Of a stretch of 19,734 nt of DNA, positions 1-6,592 are shown piece by piece. This stretch comes from CAZDCZ01 sp964504155 (GTDB lineage Bacteria > Bacteroidota > Bacteroidia > Bacteroidales > UBA12077): contig CAZDCZ010000056.1 of the NCBI GenBank assembly GCA_964504155.1, forward strand, positions 1-19,734, read 5' to 3'. Below the pieces are notes generated by a model. That model was not told the DNA's origin. It made no database searches and was given only the letters and a program-made list of their open reading frames with translations. The position numbers were made by a program, and so were the translations under genes. How positions within the stretch are numbered: position 1 is the stretch's first letter; each line of letters begins with the position of its first letter.

Positions 1-20
1 TAGTCTATATTTTTATCCAT
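1..20 (-). CDS. Start of a further gene of the defence-like operon (partial)
   Basis: An ATG on the minus strand at 20-18 overlaps the last codons of the RhuM gene: the shared bases ATGGATAA contain this start and the RhuM stop TAA (15-13). The visible codons read M-D-K-N-I-D and the frame stays open to the window edge. The 8-bp overlap is typical of translationally coupled operon genes. Too little is present to identify the product. From the context (BrxC/PglY-like ATPase and RhuM upstream) I would guess a DNA methyltransferase or another BREX-type component, but this is inference only. Confidence 0.45.
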
Positions 21-1032
21 TCTTATTTCCTTTTTGTAATTTTTTAATGCCTTCTTCCAATGCTTTTATTTCTATTGTATCTTCAATATCAATTTGCTTT
101 TGTCGGTATTTTTCGTATTCGCCTTCGGCAAGTTCTTTTGCCATTTTAGCAGATATTTTGCCTGCGTGTTCCAAAATTTCACGGTCGTTAAGTGTTAAAA
201 AATCGTGTAGTTTTTTAATCCAGTCTGCCATATACATTGGTTTTCGTTGGCGTGCTTGTAATTCGGCAAAAGAAAGATATTGGTCAACAATTAAGTTTAA
301 ATCTTTTAGTTCGTCTTCGGCAAGATAATTTTTAGCAATAGCAACATCGGCTTTTCTTATTTTTCCTTGTGGCGAATTTTTCCACGAAGTCAAACCCATA
401 TTTTCTTTATGTGCATCGGCTCTGTTATAAATAATTTCGGCAGCAGTATGCTTATGAATTGCCCAATGCATCATATTTTGCACCTTTTTAAAAAAGTCGG
501 TACTTATTGGGTTATCTTTATCGTAATCGTAAGCTGTTGCGTAAATATCTCTTATTTTAGCATAAAATATTTTTTCGGAACTCCGTATATCTCTTATTCT
601 CTCAAAAAGCTCTTCAAAATACTGGTTAGTTATGCCGGTTTCTTTCAGTCGTTCATCATCAAGCACAAAACCTTTAATAATAAACTCTTTTAATTGTTGT
701 GTAGCCCAAATACGAAACTGTGTACCTCTGTGCGATTTTACACGGTAACCTACTGATATTATTACATCAAGATTATAATGCTTAGTTCTGTATTTTTTGC
801 CATCGGTGGCAGTTGTCAAGTATTCCTTGACAACTGAAATTTCGTCTAATTCTCCTTCGGCAAATACATTTTTTATATGCAGACTTACGTTTTGTTTTGT
901 GGTCTGAAACAGTTCAACCATCTGCATTTGCGAAAGCCAAACGGTTTCATTTTCCAAACGTACTTCAATCTTTGATATTCCATCATCGGAAGAGTAAAAC
1001 AACAATTCCGATTTTGTATTTTTGTTTTCCAT
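13..1032 (-). CDS. RhuM family protein
   Basis: The 339-aa product matches the RhuM family (virulence_RhuM), first noted in Salmonella pathogenicity island 3 and often encoded next to restriction or defence genes; the biochemical role is unknown. Recognisable parts are an N-terminal segment (about residues 20-65, around VWLSQMQMVELFQTTKQNVS) that reads like a small DNA-binding fold, the strongly conserved block YNLDVIISVGYRVKSHRGTQ (86-105) followed by FRIWATQQLKEFIIKGFVLD, and a helical C-terminal half with the family motifs HKHTAAEIIYNRAD (193-206), KENMGLTSW and SFAELQARQRKPM. Full length, ATG start. The start lies 3 nt behind the stop of the large ATPase gene, and the end overlaps the next start by 8 bp, so it is an integral operon member. 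A perfect 11-bp inverted repeat lies inside the gene at 810-836. Family call is firm; function is not. Confidence 0.9.
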   Translation of the reverse strand: MENKNTKSELLFYSSDDGISKIEVRLENETVWLSQMQMVELFQTTKQNVSLHIKNVFAEGELDEISVVKEYLTTATDGKKYRTKHYNLDVIISVGYRVKSHRGTQFRIWATQQLKEFIIKGFVLDDERLKETGITNQYFEELFERIRDIRSSEKIFYAKIRDIYATAYDYDKDNPISTDFFKKVQNMMHWAIHKHTAAEIIYNRADAHKENMGLTSWKNSPQGKIRKADVAIAKNYLAEDELKDLNLIVDQYLSFAELQARQRKPMYMADWIKKLHDFLTLNDREILEHAGKISAKMAKELAEGEYEKYRQKQIDIEDTIEIKALEEGIKKLQKGNKNG

Positions 1033-1035
1033 TGC

Positions 1036-4000
1036 TTAGTCTATTTTAAATCGGGTTTCATCTCCTTTTTGTTTTTCCAGATCGTTAAGCACATCAAAAA
1101 ACGATTTTCTTATTTGCTCAAAAGTCAATAGTTCGTCTTGTTTAAACAAATCCTTAGTCATTTGCTCTTTATTAAGTTTTACAATCTTAATATCAACAAA
1201 TAATTTATTTATAGCATCAATTAATTGTGGTGTAATATCAACAGGCAATTGTTCCGTTTTAATGATTTCAGAAATTATTGTCTTATATTCATCAGCAATT
1301 TTCACCATTTCCAACTGCTTTGCTTTTTGCTTTACTTCGGCAATGGTGGTTTGTGCATATTCTTTATAAATATTCTCAATGGTTTTATCAATCTTTTTAC
1401 TTTCAACGGCTATTGCTTTATAATTACGTTCAATACGCATAAAATTGCTTACTGTATCAAAAGGAACATCGTATAACCTGTCGGCATCAACTCTTACGGC
1501 TCTTAAATCCAATAATGAAGTCCACAGCTTGGTTTTTGATTGCAGTTTGCTTTTTAGGTTACAATTGGCATTGGATAGCATTTCTGTTTTAGCATAAAGT
1601 GGATGTTGTCGATAGTTCTCAAATACTTTCCAGTTTACTTTATTTCCAATAGTATTTTGCAAGGCTGGATAATAAAACTCAGTAACATAAAGTTTTTTGA
1701 AAGCATCAATCTTTCCTGATATTGGGAAACGTTCGCTTAGCTGAATGAGTTTGCTAAAATCTTTTACTATGGCAAGTGTATCATCGTAAAATTGCTCTAA
1801 TTTGTTTTCAATTTCTTCATCATTGGTAAACTCTTTATTTGCTCTATATATTTCAAGAGCATCATTCATATATTCCAAGCCTTTATGAATATTTGAATTG
1901 TATTCTTGTAAAGTGGTTTTCAGATTATCTAATGACGTAAGCAGTTTAGTTATTTTTGCCAAATCAGATTTCAGATATTCCAGTTTATTAAACTTTGCGT
2001 GATTTGAAATATCAAGGGCTTGCCAGTCAATAGTTTTTACTTCGTCTAAAATGTTTTTTGCACTGTCGATATTCAGATAAAGCGAAGTTTTGTTTTCTAA
2101 TTTTTCTACAAGAAATTCAACCGAAGTAATGTTATCTGTAATTTCTTTAACTTTGGTTTTATATTCTACAAAAGCTTCGTTTCTATATTTCTCCTGTAAC
2201 ATTTTAGCACCATTTAAACCAATGGCGTTAAGCAAGTTTTGAGCAAAGTCGTAAGACAAATCGTCTTTCTTTACCACATAAACAATGTTTTCGAACTGGC
2301 TAATACTTTTAAATTTTTCTTTAATGTTTGAAATATCAATTTCATCGCCTCCACGTCCTTTCAGAGCTACTTTGCCCAAAGTTGTAAGCACAATAAGTAA
2401 GAAGTAAACCGTTTCGGGTTCCAGTCCGTAAGGTGTTTTGCTAAGTTCAGCAACTATCTCTTTATTAATATCTACAACTTTACCTTTTTTAGCATTTACG
2501 GTAGTTAAAATAAGCTGTGTAATTTTATTTGAACCAACATCGGGGTCTCCATTGTCGTTTAGTAGATTTAAAGTGTCTAAGAAGTTTTTACTTCTATTTC
2601 CTAAATTTCTAAAATTCCCATTACTTACTTCCTGACTAATATGTGTTAAAGTTGCAATAATATTGTTTGACGATAATGTTTCGGCATACTTGGGGTGTTC
2701 AGGGAATTCGGCATTAAAAAGTTTATCAAACAATTTTTCTTTAAGTTCCGATACAATTTCCGAAAGATTATTAAAGTCTTTTCCAAGAGTAGATTTTATT
2801 GAAATCTTATTACCATTCAAATCTGCTTCTGCAATATTTTGAACCCACATTGCAATACGGTATTTAATCCCCGGAACAACAATGCCCGCTGGATTTCTAA
2901 AACCATTTACCGTATCATTAAGCCTTTTACTCATAGCAGAAACCATTACATTTTTACCCATTAATGATTTTATGGCTACAATTCTTTTTATGATTTCAAT
3001 ATTCTCTTGTTTCCCAATATTCAGCTTAATATTCAGTTGATTGTCTGTATATTTTGCAGGTTTTTTATTGCTGAATGGTGAAATAAAATTGATAACATAA
3101 TCGGCTTTATCCAATGATTTTATTTCTTGTCCCTTTCTTTGAAAAACAATTAAACCTTTACGGTATGATTTAACCGACATCCAAGTGGCTTCATCAATAA
3201 AAATATTTGGACTATTTTTATAATGCTCGCTATCAAGTATTTCTTTAATCTGCTCAAATAAAACGGCTTCCTGTTTGTCTTCATCAGCACCAACAGCAAC
3301 AATTTCACTTTCTATTTTTTCATCAGGGTCAACATCTGTAATTGAAGGGTCGAATTTGAAATAATCATTTCCTGTGGCTTTATCGTTTACAATTTTAATA
3401 TATAAACCATCTGTAATGTCTTTTATCTTTTTAATGATAATTGATACTTGCATAAATGCTTCCAAGGCATTGTTTTGTGGAATTATTAAAAGTTGTTCTG
3501 CAAGCTCTTTTGCTGTTGCTCCGTTTTGTCCTTTGCTCCAAAGCGAATAAACAGCAAGCCCTTTAATTAATTTAATGGCATCAGTATGTAGCTTTTCTTC
3601 AAGATTAGCAGTAATCTTCTGAACAACAATATTTACAGTTTTAACTAATTCGTAAACACCTTCAAGGTTTCTGTTGTTAGGATTATTTGCCAGAATATCA
3701 TAAATTCTGTCGAATGTAAAAAAATAAGGAAAGGGCTTGTCAATTACATATTTCAATTCGGTTTGAGCAAACTGAATAATTCCCCTTTTTTCAAAATATG
3801 GCAATTCGTGAAAAAGGTTTAATAAGCCTGGTGTAAAAGGAAACAATTCAATGTATTCTTCCTGCTTATTGGCAACATCTTCAATTTTATTAATGAAAGG
3901 TTTTAGTTTGTTCCCAATTTCAATTTCCTGTTCTTTTGTTTTTGGAACAATCCTTTGAGAAATAACTTTTTTAACAGCTTCTCTGCGAATAATTATATTC

Positions 4001-5259
4001 TGAAATCTTTCGCTTATTCGGGCTTCGTCACCTGCAATATCTTTTAATTTCGGGCTTGAATAAATATCTTCCTGCATTGATATTGCCAACAATAAATCTT
4101 GGTCTTGACAAACCTGAGCTACAACTCTTAGAAACTGAAAATCTCGTTTTATTTGAAAACTCTGTTTTGCTTGCAAAAAGTCTGAGACTTCATCAACCAC
4201 AACCAATAAACCTTTTGTCGGGTCCTTTTCTTTTAGAAAAGAAATAATATCGGCAAGATGGTCTTTGAAATTAAGTGTTTCATCCTTTTTGTATTTTGGA
4301 ATTTCCCAACCATAGTTTTTCTTAATTTGCTTTTCAACTTCTCTAAAAAAGAAATAAGATAAATCAACATCAACAGGTTGTAATTCAAATTGCACAGTAA
4401 AGAAGTTCCTTGTAATTTCATCAGTTGCTTTTCTTACTGTTGGATTTTTTATTAATGGTCGTAATTCGGGTTTATTAATTACACTTACAATAAAAGCAAT
4501 TAAGTGAGATTTACCACTTCCATAGTTACCAATAATCTTTACCGCTTTATGTTTTGGTTTTTTTAAATTATCAAAAAAGTCAATTATCTGCTGTTGTAAT
4601 CCTTCTGAAATAATATAACTTGAAACCAGTTCTTTTTGCAAACTGCCTTGTTGTAAATCTGTATCAATATCAACTACATCTTTTATTTCGGTATAGGTAA
4701 AAAGTTTACCTATTGCGTTATCAGGTAATTTGTCAGGGCTTACATACTTTCCTCTTGGGTCATTTAAAATGCTTTTGTAGTTTTCTTCAATATCCTTGAT
4801 ATTAGTAAGAAGAATATCGTTAATATCCTTATCGTAATGTTCTTCCGTTCCTGCTTGTCCATAAGAAACTCTGTTGCTAATCACTTGTTCGTCTTCAAGA
4901 AACAGTACACTGCTTTTGTTACGAGAATTATATTTAAAAGCACCAACAGGTGATATTTTTGTAAATGCTTTATGATACAGAATACTGGCATTGGTTAGTA
5001 TAATTTTGTCAGGTTTTGTCAAAAACCATTCTTTAATTTTTTGTCCAATATCGTGACTTGGTTCATTTTTATCATCCAGTTCTTTGTATAAAAAGTCTAA
5101 TTCTTTTGCTACATCAATTAACTGATATTCTTTACTTTGTAAATATTTTATAATATCTTTTTTCTTATCGTTGTCTTTACCTACAATTGCCCAAAGTTTA
5201 AATCTTAGGCTATTTGCTAATGATAGAAATGTGTCGATATGTTTACTGTTATTTTCCAT
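1036..5259 (-). CDS. BREX-like large P-loop ATPase (DUF6079/BrxC/PglY type) with BrxF-like N-terminus
   Basis: A giant AAA-type ATPase, 1407 aa from the ATG at 5259. An in-frame TTG at 5283 would add 8 residues, but it lies deep inside the upstream gene, so I prefer the ATG. Residues about 1-165 resemble BrxF of BREX type 3 systems: a degraded P-loop position (AIVGKDNDKKKD), LIDVAKELD, a hydrophobic strand KIILTNASILYHKAF, then SRNKSSVLFLE and GTEEHYDKDIND near the end. A clear ATPase domain follows, with Walker A GNYGSGKS (244-251) and Walker B LLVVVDEV (D356, E357); SERFQNIIIRRE (416-427) may hold an arginine finger. The remaining thousand residues are largely alpha-helical with no enzymatic motif I recognise, as in BrxC/PglY/DUF6079 proteins. 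In BREX and Pgl systems such ATPases are essential for phage exclusion. It overlaps the XRE gene by 11 bp and precedes the RhuM gene by 3 nt. The ATPase call is firm, BREX affiliation likely, the BrxF domain is inference from memory of the family. Confidence 0.8.
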   Translation of the reverse strand: MENNSKHIDTFLSLANSLRFKLWAIVGKDNDKKKDIIKYLQSKEYQLIDVAKELDFLYKELDDKNEPSHDIGQKIKEWFLTKPDKIILTNASILYHKAFTKISPVGAFKYNSRNKSSVLFLEDEQVISNRVSYGQAGTEEHYDKDINDILLTNIKDIEENYKSILNDPRGKYVSPDKLPDNAIGKLFTYTEIKDVVDIDTDLQQGSLQKELVSSYIISEGLQQQIIDFFDNLKKPKHKAVKIIGNYGSGKSHLIAFIVSVINKPELRPLIKNPTVRKATDEITRNFFTVQFELQPVDVDLSYFFFREVEKQIKKNYGWEIPKYKKDETLNFKDHLADIISFLKEKDPTKGLLVVVDEVSDFLQAKQSFQIKRDFQFLRVVAQVCQDQDLLLAISMQEDIYSSPKLKDIAGDEARISERFQNIIIRREAVKKVISQRIVPKTKEQEIEIGNKLKPFINKIEDVANKQEEYIELFPFTPGLLNLFHELPYFEKRGIIQFAQTELKYVIDKPFPYFFTFDRIYDILANNPNNRNLEGVYELVKTVNIVVQKITANLEEKLHTDAIKLIKGLAVYSLWSKGQNGATAKELAEQLLIIPQNNALEAFMQVSIIIKKIKDITDGLYIKIVNDKATGNDYFKFDPSITDVDPDEKIESEIVAVGADEDKQEAVLFEQIKEILDSEHYKNSPNIFIDEATWMSVKSYRKGLIVFQRKGQEIKSLDKADYVINFISPFSNKKPAKYTDNQLNIKLNIGKQENIEIIKRIVAIKSLMGKNVMVSAMSKRLNDTVNGFRNPAGIVVPGIKYRIAMWVQNIAEADLNGNKISIKSTLGKDFNNLSEIVSELKEKLFDKLFNAEFPEHPKYAETLSSNNIIATLTHISQEVSNGNFRNLGNRSKNFLDTLNLLNDNGDPDVGSNKITQLILTTVNAKKGKVVDINKEIVAELSKTPYGLEPETVYFLLIVLTTLGKVALKGRGGDEIDISNIKEKFKSISQFENIVYVVKKDDLSYDFAQNLLNAIGLNGAKMLQEKYRNEAFVEYKTKVKEITDNITSVEFLVEKLENKTSLYLNIDSAKNILDEVKTIDWQALDISNHAKFNKLEYLKSDLAKITKLLTSLDNLKTTLQEYNSNIHKGLEYMNDALEIYRANKEFTNDEEIENKLEQFYDDTLAIVKDFSKLIQLSERFPISGKIDAFKKLYVTEFYYPALQNTIGNKVNWKVFENYRQHPLYAKTEMLSNANCNLKSKLQSKTKLWTSLLDLRAVRVDADRLYDVPFDTVSNFMRIERNYKAIAVESKKIDKTIENIYKEYAQTTIAEVKQKAKQLEMVKIADEYKTIISEIIKTEQLPVDITPQLIDAINKLFVDIKIVKLNKEQMTKDLFKQDELLTFEQIRKSFFDVLNDLEKQKGDETRFKID

Positions 5260-5461
5260 ATTCTTTAGTTTTTTTTCGTTCAATCAAAAGGTCTTTTACT
5301 TCCACGTTTAGTATTTCGGCTATTTGATATAGCACTTCCAATCTTGGTTGTTGTCTGTTTTGCACATAAGAATTAACCATATTGTAGCTTTTATTCAACT
5401 TTTCAGCAAGCCACTTTTGTTTAATTCCTTTTTCTTCTAATACTTCTTTAATTCTATTCAT
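5249..5461 (-). CDS. Small XRE-family helix-turn-helix repressor
   Basis: The 70-aa product is essentially one Cro/C1-type HTH domain: MNRIKEVLEEKGIKQKWLAE and the following LNKSYNMVNSYVQNRQQP give the helix-turn-helix (about residues 12-40), followed by the usual LEVLYQIAEILNVEVKDLL helix pair and a short basic tail. Such short HTH proteins commonly head restriction-modification and BREX-like operons in Bacteroidota and control their expression. It is the first gene of the minus-strand operon and its stop (5251-5249) overlaps the ATPase start at 5259 by 11 bp. A perfect inverted repeat 20-44 bp upstream of its ATG (5482-5505) is the likely operator, suggesting autorepression. The HTH identification is firm; the target is inference. 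Confidence 0.9.
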   Translation of the reverse strand: MNRIKEVLEEKGIKQKWLAEKLNKSYNMVNSYVQNRQQPRLEVLYQIAEILNVEVKDLLIERKKTKEYGK

Positions 5462-5481
5462 TGAATTATTTTATAAATTTC

Positions 5482-5505
5482 AAAGATGTAAAAATATACA
5501 TCTTT
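5482..5505 (-). promoter_or_regulatory. Candidate operator of the XRE repressor (9-6-9 inverted repeat)
   Basis: AAAGATGTA (5482-5490) and TACATCTTT (5497-5505) are perfect reverse complements separated by 6 A/T bases, giving a 24-bp dyad of the size bound by a small HTH dimer. It lies 20 bp upstream of the XRE start codon. Read on the minus strand, one arm runs into CATCTTTG (5488-5481), one mismatch from the Bacteroidota -7 element TAnnTTTG, so a bound repressor would cover the promoter. No convincing -33 TTG was found at the standard distance. Confidence 0.5.
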
Positions 5506-5512
5506 TATTTAT

Positions 5513-5531
5513 TATCTCGATTTATGAGATA
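5513..5531. repeat. Second short inverted repeat upstream of the XRE gene
   Basis: TATCTC (5513-5518) and GAGATA (5526-5531) form a 6-7-6 dyad immediately upstream of the 24-bp dyad. Its sequence differs from the first dyad, so it may be a site for another factor or chance in AT-rich DNA. Confidence 0.25.
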
Positions 5532-5533
5532 TA

Positions 5534-5753
5534 TTATTCAACACTTACTAACAGTTTTCTACAAGCGTTGGCTAAAAAATAGCTTCCGATAAATATACGG
5601 GGCAGGCTTTTTGGTTTTTCAGGGTTTGCCTGTATGTTAACAAAAACTAAATCTTGATAACTCGGGACAAGTCGTGCAATTTGTGCGGCTAGCTCTTTTT
5701 TTGCATTACCCCCAACAATATTATAAAGTTACTTTCGAGTATAAATGTAGCAT
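5534..5753 (-). pseudogene. Frameshifted small gene remnant or spurious open frame
   Basis: On the minus strand an ATG at 5753 opens MLHLYSKVTL and stops at 5723-5721. The neighbouring frame, open from 5728 to the stop at 5536-5534, continues naturally as YNIVGGNAKKELAAQ, then ARLVPSYQDLVFVNI, then LPRIFIGSYFLANACRKLL and ends VSVE. The second frame has no ATG, but its composition (charged and hydrophobic residues in balance, few repeats) is more protein-like than random AT-rich DNA. Removing one T near 5727 would join both parts into a protein of about 73 aa. I do not recognise a family. It may equally be part of a noncoding repeated element; it separates the defence-like operon from ruvA. 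Confidence 0.25.
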
Positions 5754-5937
5754 TTATATAACAAATCTGAAAATAAAATAAGGTTTTGCTCTATTGGCAG
5801 TGGCATTTATTTATTAACATTTTTGTAGAAGGGTGTATTTTATGCGGCAATTATTACATTATTTTTGTCATACCCCAAACATCAGATTATTAATAAATAT
5901 AATCGTAAATAATTTTCTTAAATAAGTAAACATAGGT

Positions 5938-5967
5938 TTTGCGTTACTTTTTTTTTGTGTATTTTTA
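5938..5967 (+). promoter_or_regulatory. Candidate ruvA-sprA promoter
   Basis: TTTG (5938-5941) is followed after 18 nt by TATTTTTA (5960-5967), which matches the Bacteroidota -7 element TAnnTTTG except for its last base. The distance to the ruvA ATG at 5990 (22 nt) leaves room for a short leader. Spacing is slightly under the usual 19-21 nt and the region is T-rich, so the assignment is tentative. Confidence 0.35.
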
Positions 5968-5989
5968 TCCTCCAATAAAAGCCTAAAAT

Positions 5990-6571
5990 ATGTACGATTT
6001 TATAAAAGGGAAAATTGCAGAATTAACACCAACTTATACTGTATTAGACAACAATAATATTGGTTATAAGATTAATATATCTATCAACAGTTACTCGCTG
6101 TTACAAAACAAAACCGAGGGTTTATTATTTATTCACGAAGTAATTCGCGAGGATACTCATCAACTATATGGCTTTGTCGAGAAATTAGAGCGCGAAATAT
6201 TCGAACATCTGATTTCTGTTTCGGGAGTTGGTGCTAATACTGCCAGAGTAATGCTTTCGTCGTTATCGCCAAACGAAATAAAATCGGCAATACTTAACAA
6301 CGATGTAAACACAATAAAAAGTGTTAAAGGAATTGGGTTAAAAACTGCTCAGAGAATAATTGTAGATTTGCGCGACAAAATAGGAAAGATAACAGGGAAT
6401 GAAGAAATTCCTATGGAAACATACAATACAATTAAAGATGAAGCGTTATCTGCATTAGTAATGTTGGGCTTTCCGAAAACGAAAGTCGAAAAAGTTATTA
6501 GCAATATTCTAATGCAATCGCAAGATGCAGATTTAGAAGAACTTGTAAAATTAGCATTGAAGAAATTATAA
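5990..6571 (+). CDS. ruvA: Holliday junction branch migration protein RuvA
   Basis: A 193-aa RuvA, close to the usual length. RuvA binds four-way DNA junctions as a tetramer and loads the RuvB motor for branch migration in recombinational repair. The N-terminal OB domain is seen in MYDFIKGKIAEL through HQLYGFVE (1-64). Two helix-hairpin-helix motifs follow: LISVSGVGANTARVML (74-89) and IKSVKGIGLKTAQRIIVDLR (109-128). The flexible, RuvB-contacting domain III covers about 145-193 (EALSALVMLGFPKTKVEKVI). ATG start at 5990. sprA begins 21 bp downstream on the same strand, so the two are probably cotranscribed, an arrangement known from other Bacteroidota. Confidence 0.97.
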   Translation: MYDFIKGKIAELTPTYTVLDNNNIGYKINISINSYSLLQNKTEGLLFIHEVIREDTHQLYGFVEKLEREIFEHLISVSGVGANTARVMLSSLSPNEIKSAILNNDVNTIKSVKGIGLKTAQRIIVDLRDKIGKITGNEEIPMETYNTIKDEALSALVMLGFPKTKVEKVISNILMQSQDADLEELVKLALKKL

Positions 6572-6592
6572 CAGTTTTTGACAAATTAAGCA

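Larger units (their letters stand above)
5462..5989. other. Intergenic spacer between the defence-like operon and ruvA
   Basis: This 528-bp stretch lies between divergently transcribed units. It holds the XRE operator region (5482-5531), the broken open frame at 5534-5753, a weak hairpin with CAGGC/GCCTG arms (5603-5632) and a likely ruvA promoter at its right end. From about 5760 to 5930 I see only AT-rich sequence with no gene, tRNA or clear terminator. Confidence 0.6.

Noticed and set aside
5259..5283. TTG start at 5283 for the large ATPase
   Set aside because: It would add only eight residues and enlarge the overlap with the XRE gene to 35 bp; the ATG at 5259 is the simpler start.
5536..5573. 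Integron attC-like ends: ATTCAAC (RYYYAAC form) and CAAGCGTTGGCT (GTTRRRY form)
   Set aside because: The two elements are only about 35 bp apart, shorter than a normal attC, pair imperfectly, and no integrase gene or cassette array is visible. The GTTGGC segment also falls in the open frame of the remnant gene.
5603..5632. CAGGC/GCCTG hairpin as a terminator
   Set aside because: The arms are 5 bp with a 20-nt loop and no T run follows on either strand, so it is unlikely to terminate transcription.
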